Below are positions 1 to 8,200 of a DNA stretch of 34,772 nt, one piece after another. The translations under genes and the position numbers were made by a program. Within the stretch, counting starts at the first letter, position 1. Each line of letters begins with the position of its first letter. This DNA comes from Streptomyces aurantiacus JA 4570 (GTDB taxonomy: Bacteria; Actinomycetota; Actinomycetes; Streptomycetales; Streptomycetaceae). The DNA lies in the NCBI RefSeq assembly GCF_000414115.1, contig NZ_AOPZ01000559.1, positions 1 through 34,772 on the forward strand. Direction: 5' to 3'. The notes beneath the pieces were generated by a model, which saw only the letters and a program-made list of their open reading frames with translations, was not told where the DNA came from and did not search any database.

Positions 1-2
1 GC

Positions 3-131
3 CACCGGCGCGTCGGGCAGCGGCCCGCACCGCGCCTCGCACGCCGCCGGGCCCACGACACCCACCACCGGCCCCGCCCCGCGCGCGGCCGGATCCCGAA
101 CTCCGGATTCCAGAAGGACATCAGGCGATGA
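3..131 (+). CDS. Possible 3' end of an upstream gene (partial)
   Basis: A reading frame is open from the left edge and ends with TGA at 129-131, overlapping the ATG of the sigma factor gene in an ATGA arrangement. Third codon positions are almost all G or C in this frame, more than in the two alternatives. The visible 42 residues are rich in Arg, His and Pro and match no domain I recognise. It may be the tail of a co-transcribed gene or a chance open frame, because all three forward frames are open here. Sequence to the left of the window would decide. Confidence 0.25.
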   Translation, partial: HRRVGQRPAPRLARRRAHDTHHRPRPARGRIPNSGFQKDIRR

Positions 132-748
132 CTCCTGCCCTGACGGCACCCCCTGCCCAAAAACCGACCACCCGCCGCACCGACGCCGCCGACGAACCCG
201 TCACGCGGCTCGCCCTCGCCGCCCGCGACGGCGACCCCGAGGCCGTGGAGCGGTTCGTGCGCGCGCTGCACCGGGACGTCCTGCGGTACGTCGCGCACCT
301 CAGCGCCGACCCCGTCGCGCACCTCAGCGCCGACCCGCAGGCCGCCGACGACCTCGCGCAGGACACGTTCCTGCGGGCGCTCGGCAGCCTGCACCGGTTC
401 GAGGGCCGCTCGTCGGCGCGCACCTGGCTGCTTTCGATCGCGCGGCGCACCGTCGTGGACAGCCTGCGGCACGCGGCGGCGCGGCCCCGGCTCTCGGACC
501 GCGACGACTGGCAGGCCGCCGCCGAGCAGGCCCAGCCGCGCGGCCTTCCGGGCTTCGACGACGGCATCGCGCTCGCCGAACTGCTCGACGCCATACCGGC
601 GGAGCGGCGCGAGGCGTTCGTCCTCACCCAACTGCTCCAGCAGCCCTACGCCGAGGCCGCCGCCGCCATCGGCTGTCCGGTCGGCACGGTGCGCTCCCGC
701 GTGGCGCGGGCACGGGCCAACCTGATGGAGGCACTCGCGGCGGCATGA
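128..748 (+). CDS. ECF RNA polymerase sigma factor (SigC-like)
   Basis: This 206-residue protein has the two-domain layout of extracytoplasmic-function sigma factors, which direct RNA polymerase to specific promoters. Region 2 spans about residues 35-118, with DDLAQDTFLRAL (core binding) and RTWLLSIARRTVVD (-10 recognition). Region 4 spans about 145-203, with the helix-turn-helix AEAAAAIGCPVGTVRSRVAR. The stretch AFVLTQLL followed by CPVGT-RSRVARAR resembles Mycobacterium SigC-type ECF factors, by memory only. The start at 128 is preceded by AGAAGGA at 112-118. Nucleotides 290-313 are tandemly duplicated at 314-337, so VAHLSADP occurs twice (residues 55-62 and 63-70) inside region 2. No anti-sigma gene follows. 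A strong hairpin lies directly after the stop, so the gene is probably not transcribed into the P450 gene. Whether it controls the polyketide operon is unknown. Confidence 0.9.
   Translation: MTPALTAPPAQKPTTRRTDAADEPVTRLALAARDGDPEAVERFVRALHRDVLRYVAHLSADPVAHLSADPQAADDLAQDTFLRALGSLHRFEGRSSARTWLLSIARRTVVDSLRHAAARPRLSDRDDWQAAAEQAQPRGLPGFDDGIALAELLDAIPAERREAFVLTQLLQQPYAEAAAAIGCPVGTVRSRVARARANLMEALAAA
290..337 (+). repeat. 24-bp in-frame tandem duplication in sigma region 2
   Basis: Two consecutive 24-nt units (290-313 and 314-337) differ only in the last base. Each encodes VAHLSADP. The insertion keeps frame and adds eight residues between regions 2.1 and 2.2. Confidence 0.95.
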
Positions 749-752
749 GCCG

Positions 753-785
753 GGGGTGGGTGCCGCCGCCCGCGGCACCCACCCC
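753..785 (+). terminator. Hairpin terminator after the sigma factor gene
   Basis: A perfect 14-bp stem pairs 753-766 with 772-785 across a 5-nt loop, starting four bases after the sigma factor stop codon. There is no T-tract, as is common for Streptomyces terminators. It should separate the sigma gene from the polyketide operon. Confidence 0.75.
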
Positions 786-994
786 GCCCGCCCGTGCCCA
801 CGACCCCTTTTCATGAAACAAAGTCGCGCCCGTTATGAATACGTCAGGGACCTCGGGCCGCAAAACTCCTCGCGGAATTGCCGATACCCGGCCCCCGGGT
901 TGTCACGGGCCCTCCGTCCCGTTGACGGGACAGCCACGTGCAGGCTTTCTTTGTGGTGATACACAGGCAATTGAAGTGAAGGGGGAATTCAGTC
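786..994 (+). promoter_or_regulatory. Promoter/operator region of the polyketide operon
   Basis: This is the only sizeable gap before the P450-PKS operon and is locally AT-rich for this genome. It contains a 10-bp palindrome TTTCATGAAA (809-818) and an inverted repeat CCCGT-TG-ACGGG (918-929). The second overlaps a possible -35 element TTGACG (922-927). No convincing -10 hexamer sits 17-18 bp downstream, so the exact promoter is not resolved. Together with 749-785 (terminator) and the small frame at 995 it fills the stretch 749-1065. Confidence 0.45.
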
Positions 995-1069
995 ATGTCC
1001 GAAATCGCACGGCCCTGTCGCGTTTCCCTTTCACGGTCCATGACGGCCCGTGGGGGAGGACGTACATGA
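995..1069 (+). CDS. Possible 24-aa leader peptide coupled to the P450
   Basis: A small frame begins at ATG 995, ten bases after AAGGGGG, and ends with TGA at 1067-1069. That stop overlaps the P450 start codon in an ATGA junction, which is the classic arrangement for translational coupling. The ribosome binding site of the P450 (GGGGAGGA, 1053-1060) lies inside its last Gly-Gly-Gly codons. The peptide is Arg/Ser-rich with one Cys and matches no family known to me. GC at third positions is only moderate, so it may not be a conserved coding sequence. Confidence 0.35.
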   Translation: MSEIARPCRVSLSRSMTARGGGRT

Positions 1070-2229
1070 CGCGCTGCCCCCATCACCGGATGGGCCCGCT
1101 GCCGGAGTTCTTCGCGCCGGGCGAGGAGGACGTCAAGCGGATCGTCACGCCGAGCGGCGACAAGATGTGGCTCGTGCGGGACTACGCGCTCGGCCGCCTC
1201 GTACTCGCCGACCCGAGGTTCAGCAGGGCCGCCGCGGTCGGGCCGGACGCGCCGACGTACAACGACGCCCAGCCCGTGCCCGAGTCGATGATGAGCATGG
1301 ACGGCTCGGAACACGCCCGCCTGCGCAAGACCGTCACCGGCGCCTTCACCGCCCGGAAGATGGCCGCGATGGCCCCGGGCATCGAGAAACTGACGGATCG
1401 TTACCTCGACGCGCTCGAAGCGGCGGGCCCCGGCGCCGACATCATGGAGCACCTGGGCACTCCCCTGCCGCTCGACGTCCTGTGCCAGCTCCTCGGCGTG
1501 CCGCTGGAGGACAGCGAGAGGTTCCGCGGCTGGGTCGAGGTGCTCTTCGACATCTCCGCCAGCACCCCGCAGGAGAAGGGCCGCAAGCGCCTCGAACTGA
1601 GCGCCTACATGGCCGACCTGCTCGCCGCCAAGCGTGGTGCGCCGCAGGACGACCTGCTCAGCTCGCTGATCGCCGCGCAGGACGACGGCAGGCTGTCCCC
1701 CGGCGAGCTGATCACCCTGGGGCTCACGCTGCTGATGGCCGGGTACGGGACCACCGTCGGCCAGATCGCCCTGAACCTGCACGTGCTGCTGTCCGAACCG
1801 GGCGCGTACCAGGAGCTCGTGGACCATCCCGAGCGCGTGGACGCGACGGTCGAGGAGCTGATGCGGCTGTCGCCCACGACGCCGCTGAGCTTCTCGCGCG
1901 TGGCCACCGAGCCGGTGCGGCTCGGCAGCGCCCTGGTGCGGGCCGGTGACGCCGTCGTCGTCTCGCTGCTCAACGGCAACCGGGACGGCAAGGTGTACCC
2001 GGACCCGGAGTTCCTGGAGCCCGAGGGCCGCGACCCCGTCCATCTCACGTTCGGGCACGGGCTGCACCGCTGCCTGGGGGCGCCGCTCGGCCGGATCCAG
2101 CTCCAGATCGTCTTCGCCCGCCTGGTCGGCCGGTTCCCGGGCCTGCGGTTCGCCGACCTTCCCGAACCGGCGGTCTGGAAGGACGGCATGGGCACCCGCG
2201 GGTTCGCCCGGATCCACGTCGACTGGTAG
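1066..2229 (+). CDS. Cytochrome P450 (actinobacterial, soluble)
   Basis: This 387-residue haem-thiolate monooxygenase is the first gene of the polyketide operon and likely hydroxylates or epoxidises the polyketide. It shows the ExxR pair E264-R267 and the haem signature FGHGLHRCLG with C336 as axial ligand. The I-helix reads AGYGTT (residues 225-230): Thr229 is kept, but the usual Asp/Glu before it is Gly228. There is no membrane anchor, as expected for a bacterial class I enzyme needing external ferredoxin and reductase; neither is encoded nearby. The start at 1066 is chosen because GGGGAGGA lies six bases upstream and the length fits the family. An in-frame upstream start at 835 would add 77 residues without domain content. 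The next gene starts 51 bp downstream, so co-transcription is likely. The substrate cannot be read from the sequence. Confidence 0.93.
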   Translation: MTRCPHHRMGPLPEFFAPGEEDVKRIVTPSGDKMWLVRDYALGRLVLADPRFSRAAAVGPDAPTYNDAQPVPESMMSMDGSEHARLRKTVTGAFTARKMAAMAPGIEKLTDRYLDALEAAGPGADIMEHLGTPLPLDVLCQLLGVPLEDSERFRGWVEVLFDISASTPQEKGRKRLELSAYMADLLAAKRGAPQDDLLSSLIAAQDDGRLSPGELITLGLTLLMAGYGTTVGQIALNLHVLLSEPGAYQELVDHPERVDATVEELMRLSPTTPLSFSRVATEPVRLGSALVRAGDAVVVSLLNGNRDGKVYPDPEFLEPEGRDPVHLTFGHGLHRCLGAPLGRIQLQIVFARLVGRFPGLRFADLPEPAVWKDGMGTRGFARIHVDW

Positions 2230-2280
2230 CCCGCCAACGGCTCTCCCTCGAACACCGCTTGACCTTCAGTGGGGAATGGC

Positions 2281-5200
2281 ATGTCTGTTGACAACACCCG
2301 CAGCGACGCAGGGCCTGCGGGGGAACCCATAGCCGTCGTCGGGATGTCCTGCCGCTTTCCCGGCGTCCAGGGGCCCGAGGCGTACCGGCAGGTGCTCGCG
2401 AACGGCGCGGTCGGCGCGGTCAGCGACGGCGACGGCGATGGCGCGGACGACACCGACGGCTTCGACCCGGGCTTCTTCGGCGTGTCCCCGCGTGAGGCGA
2501 CGACGATGGACACGCGGCAGCGGCTGCTCCTCGAACTGGCCTGGGAGGCCCTGGAAGAGGCGGGCATCCTCCCCGCCGATCTGCGGGGCGGGGACACGGG
2601 CGTCTTCCTGGGCGCGGCGACGGGCGAGTACGCCGGCCGCGTCTCCCGCGTCCTCGGCCTGCGCGGCCCGAGCCTCACCGTGACCGCCGGCCCGGCCTCC
2701 GCGCTGGTGGCCGTGCACCTGGCGTGCCAGAGCCTGCGCGCCGGGGAGTCCACTGTCGCGCTCGCGGGCGGCGCGGAGCCGCGCCCCGCGCCCGTACGGG
2801 AGCCCGTGCGGGGGCCCGTACGAGGGGAGGACGGCGCGGTCGTCGTCCTCAAGACGCTCGCGCGGGCCCTGGAGGACGGCGACCGGGTGCACGCCGTGCT
2901 GCGCGGCAGCGCGGTCGCCAACGACGGCGACGGGGCGGACCCGGCGGTGCCGCGCGAGTCGGGACCGACTGCGCCGCGCGAGTCGGACCTGACTGCGCCG
3001 CGCACGGACCCGACAGCCCCGCACGACGACGCGCGGCGCGAGCTGCTCCGGCGCGCCCATGAGCGCGCGGGCACGGACCCCGCCGAGCTCGGCCATGTCG
3101 AACTGGTCGGCCCCGGCGTCCCCGGCGGCGGCCCGGCCGAAGCCGCCGCCCCCGACGCGGTGGTCGGCTCCGCGGCGGGCATGGCCGGGCTCCTGAAGGT
3201 CGTGCTCTCCCTCGCCCGCGGCGATCTCACGCCGGGCGTCGCCGGGGTGTCGTCGTTCGGCGGCGGCACGAACTGCCACATCGTGGTCGCGTCCTCGCCG
3301 CCCGCCGAGTCCGCCACGGCCGCCCCCGGCGCGGGCCGGCCCGTCTTCCGCGTCGGCGTCCTGCCCTGGCCGCTGTCCGGCCGCACCGCGACCGCCCTGC
3401 GCGCCCAGGCCGGACGGCTGCGCGCGCACCTCGACGGCAGCACCGCGTCCGCCGCCGACCTCGCGCTCTCGCTCGCCACCACCCGTACCGCGTTCCAGCA
3501 CCGCGCGGTCGTCCTCGGCGCCGGTCGCGCGGAGTTGGCGGCCGAGCTGACCGCGCTCGCCGCGAACCGCCGCACCGCGAACCAGGTCGTCGGCGCCGCC
3601 GCCCGGCCGCGCGAGCGCGTCGTGTTCGTCTTCCCCGGCCAGGGCCCGCAGTGGACCGGCATGGCGGGCGATCTGCTCGACACCTCGGACGTGTTCCGAG
3701 CGAGCGTCGACGCGTCCGTCCGGGCGCTCGCGCCGTACATCGACTGGGACCTCGAAGCGGTCCTGCGCGCCGCGCCCGGCGCGCCCTCGCTGGGGCGCGA
3801 GGACGTCGTGCAGCCCGCGCTCTTCGCCGTCATGGTGGGCCTCGCCGCCGTGTGGCGGTCCTTCGGCGTCGAGCCGTCGGCCGTCGTGGGGCACAGCAAC
3901 GGCGAGATCACCGCCGCCGTCGTCTCCGGCGCGCTGTCCCTGGAGGACGGCGCGCGCGTCGTGGCGCTGTGGAGCAAGGCGATGCTGCGCGTCGTCGGCC
4001 GGGGCACGATGGTCTCCGTGCCGATGGCGGCCGAGGAGGTACGCCCGCGCCTGGCCCGCCACGGCGGCAGGCTCGACGTGTCGACGATCAACGGGCCCCG
4101 CCAGATCACGGTCTCCGGCGACGTGGACGCCGTCGATGACTTCCTCGCGGAGCTGGTCGCCGAGGGCGTACCGGCCAAGCGCATCCCGATCGACCTGGCG
4201 CCGCACTGCGCCGGGATGGAGGTGCTGCGCGAGGAGATCCTGGGCCTTCTGGAGCCGATCCGGCCGCGGACGCCGACGCTGCCCATGTACTCGACGGTGA
4301 CCGGCGAGCCGATCGACTCGCCGTCGCTCGACGGCACGTACTGGATGAGCAATCTCAGCGGCACCGTCGACTTCGAGCGCACCGTCCGCCGCCTCGCGGA
4401 CCATGACGCGTTCGTCGAGGTCACCCCGCACCCGGTGCTCACCCTGGCCCTCCAGCAGACGCTGGACGACACCGAATCGGACGCGGTCGTCGTGGGCACG
4501 CTGCGCCGCGACGAGGACGGACCGCGCCGCTTCCTGACCTCACTCGCCGAACTGCACGCCTGCGGCGGGCGCGTCGACTGGCGTCCGGCCCTCCCCACGG
4601 ACGCCTCGGTGGTCGGGCTGCCGACGTACGCCTTCCGGCGCGGGAGCCACGCCGTCGCGCCGGACGACCAGGGCGCGGACGCCTCGTACACCGCACCCGC
4701 GGGGACCGCGACCGCTCGACCCGGCGCCGACGACGAGGAGTTCGAGGACTCGGGCCTGCGCGGCGCGAGCCGCGAGGAGACCGTCGAGCGGCTCATGGGG
4801 ATCGTGCGCGCCGAGGCCGCGCTCGTCCTCGGCCGCGACGGGGACCGCGGCATCGACCCCCGGGGCGCGTTCAGCGACCTCGGCTTCGATTCCGTGACCG
4901 CCGTGGAGATGCGCAACCGCCTGGCCGCCGCGACCGGCCTGAAGCTCCCCGCCACCCTGCTCTTCGACCACCCCGACCCGCGGACCCTGGTGGACCGCCT
5001 CGCCGACGAGCTGGCCGGCACCAGGGCCGCCCCGCGGGCGACCGCCCGCCGGGGCGGGTCCCGCGCGGCCGCCGACGACCCCATAGCGATCGTCGCGATG
5101 GCCTGCCGCTTCCCGGGCGACGTCGCGTCGCCCGAGGACCTGTGGCAGCTCGTCCTGGACGGGAAGGACGCCCTGTCGCCCTTCCCGGCCAACCGCGGCT

Positions 5201-8200
5201 GGCCCCTCGACGCGCTCTTCGACGACGACCCGGAGCGCGCGGGCCGCTCCTACGCCCGCGCGGGCGGGTTCCTGCACGACGCGGACCGGTTCGACGCCGA
5301 GTTCTTCGGCATCAGCCCGCGCGAGGCCACCGCGATGGACCCGCAGCAGCGGCTGGTCCTGGAGACGGTGTGGGAGGCCGTCGAGCGAAGCGGAATTGCC
5401 CCTTCCGAGCTGCGGGGCAGCGCCACCGGTGTGTACGTCGGCGCCATCAAGCAGGACTACGGACCGCGGCTCGACGCCGCCGACGAGACGGCCGGCGGCC
5501 ATCTGATCACCGGCAACTTCACCAGTGTGGTCTCCGGCCGCGCCTCCTACACCTTCGGCTTCCAGGGCCCCGCCGTCACCGTCGACACCGCGTGCTCCTC
5601 CTCGCTGGTGGCCGTGCACATGGCCGCGCAGGCGCTGCGCGCGGGCGAGTGCGACCTCGCGTTCGCCGGCGGTGTGACCGTGATGTCGAGCCCCGGCCTG
5701 TTCATCGAGTTCAGCCGCAACCGCGGGCTCGCCGCCGACGGCCGCTGCAAGGCGTTCGCGGACGACGCCGACGGCACCGGCTGGGGCGAGGGCGTGGGCA
5801 TGCTGCTCCTGGAGCGGCTCTCGGACGCGCGCCGCAACGGCCACGAGGTCCTCGCCGTCGTACGCGGCTCCGCGATCAACCAGGACGGCGCCAGCAACGG
5901 CCTCTCCGCCCCCAACGGCCCCGCGCAGGAACGGGTCGTCCTCGACGCGCTCGCGAACGCAGGACTGTCCGTCGCGGACGTGGACGCCGTCGAGGCGCAC
6001 GGCACCGGCACCCGCCTCGGCGACCCGATCGAGGCGCAGGCGCTGCTCGCGACGTACGGGCGGCGCGAGGGCGCCGCCGCGCCGCTGTACCTGGGCTCGC
6101 TGAAGTCCAACATCGGCCACACGCAGGCCGCGGCGGGCGTCGGCGGGCTGATCAAGATGGTCATGGCGATGCGCCACGGCGTGCTGCCGCGCACCCTGCA
6201 CATCGGCGAGCCGAGCACGCACGTCGACTGGGGCGCGGGCGCCGTCTCGCTCCTGACCGAGGCCCGTCCGTGGCCCGACACCGGCCGGCCGCGCCGCGCG
6301 GGCGTCTCGTCCTTCGGCATCAGCGGCACCAACGCGCACGTCGTCCTGGAGCACGTCCCGCAGGCCGCGGCCGACGCCGAGGAGGCTGTGGGCACCGGGG
6401 GTACCGGCGTCGTCCCGTGGACGCTCTCCGGCAAGAGCCCCGCCGCGCTGCGCGCGCAGGCCGAGCGGCTGCGTACGTATCTCGGCGACCGGCCCGAACC
6501 GGCGCCGCGCGACGTGGCGGCGTCCCTGGTGCGCACCCGTTCCGCGATGGAGCACCGCGCCGTCGTGGTAGCGGACAGCCGTGCCGAACTGCTCGCCGGG
6601 CTCGACGCGATCAGCCGCGGCGAGGACACGCCCGCGGCCGCCGTGGGCCGGGCCGGGCCGGGCGGGGGCACCGTGTTCCTGTTCCCCGGCCAGGGCGCCC
6701 AGTGGGTCGGCATGGCGCGGGAGCTCATGGCCGCGTCGCCGGTCTTCGCGGACCGGATGCGGGAGTGCGGCGAGGCTCTCGGACCGTTCGTCGACTGGGA
6801 CTTCGCGGCGGAGCTCGACGGTCCGCTGGACCGCGTGGACGTCGTGCAGCCGCTGTCGTGGGCGATGATGGTGTCGCTCGCCGCGCTGTGGCGTGCGTAC
6901 GGAGTGCAGCCCGCGGCCGTCGTCGGCCACTCGCAGGGCGAGATCGCCGCCGCCGTGGTGGCGGGCGCCCTCACGCTCCAGGACGGGGCGCGCGTCGTCG
7001 CCCTCCGCTCCCGCCTGATCGCCGAACGCCTCGCGGGCAAGGGCGGGATGGTCTCGCTCGGCCTGCCGCGCGCCGCCGCCGAGGCCCGCGTCGCCCCGTT
7101 CGACGGCCGGATCTCCGTGGCCGTGGTCAACAGTGCGTCGTTCACGGTGGTCGCGGGCGAGCCGGAGGCCCTGGACGAGCTGATCGAGGGCTGCCGGGCG
7201 GAGGAGGTCATGGCGCGCCGCGTCCAGGTCGACTACGCCTCCCACACCCGCCAGGTCGAGGCGCTGACGCACGAACTCCTCGACGTCCTCGCGGACGTCC
7301 GGCCGCGGGCGTCGCGGGTGCCCTTCTACTCGACCGTCGAGGGGGACGCCTTCGACACCACCGGGCTCGACGCCGCGTACTGGGTGCGCAACCTGCGCGA
7401 GACCGTGGAGTTCGAGAAGGTCGTCGACCGCCTGCTCGGCCTCGGCTTCGCCACGTTCGTCGAGGTCGGCACGCACCCGGTCCTGACCGTGGCCGTCGGT
7501 GAGACCGCCGACCGCGCGGGCGCGCCCGACGTGGCGGTCATCGGGTCGCTGCGCCGGGGCGAGGGCGGGCCCGTCCGGTTCGCCCGGTCGCTGGCCGAGG
7601 CGTACGTGCACGGCGTCGACGTCGACTGGAGCCCTCTGTTCCAGGGCGGGCGCGACGTGCCGCTGCCGACGTACGCGTTCCAGCGCGAGAGGTACTGGCT
7701 GACCGCGTCGGCCGCCGCGCCCGCGCCGCGCACGGCAGGCCACCCGCTCCTGAGCGACGCCATCGAACTGGCCGGCGGCCAGGGCTGGTTGTTCACCGGT
7801 GTCGTCGACCCGGACGTCCACGGCTGGCTCCTGGACCACACGCTCGTGGGGCAGCCGCTGCTGCCCGGCGCGGCCGTCGCCGAACTCGCCCTGTACGTGG
7901 GGCGGAAGGCGGGCGCGGAGCGTGTCGGCGACCTCACCCTGGAGCAGCCGCTGCTGCTGTCGGAGCCGATGGACGTCCAGGTGCTCGTGGGCGCCGCGGG
8001 TGCCGACGCGTCGCGTGCCTTCACGCTGTTCTCACGGCCCTCCGCGGCCACCAAGGACGACTGGAAGCGGCACGCCACCGGTGTCCTGGAGGAGGCCGGT
8101 GGCGCCGCCGGTGTCGTGGCGGGGTCCGGAGCCGCCGGTGTCGTGGCGGAGACCGGCGCGGCCACCGGCCCGGACGGTCCGGCCGCCCTCGCCCCGTGGC

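Noticed and set aside
835..1065. Upstream in-frame ATG at 835 extending the P450 by 77 residues
   Set aside because: It has no ribosome binding site, adds no domain, and runs through the promoter region; ATG 1066 has a strong site.
2281..3290. KSQ-type decarboxylating loading ketosynthase
   Set aside because: The active-site position holds Pro, not Gln, and both catalytic His are missing.
1605..5192. Very long open frame on the minus strand opposite the P450 and PKS 1
   Set aside because: Antisense frames stay open in high-GC genes. The protein is Arg/Ser/Pro-rich noise and the plus strand has clear domains.
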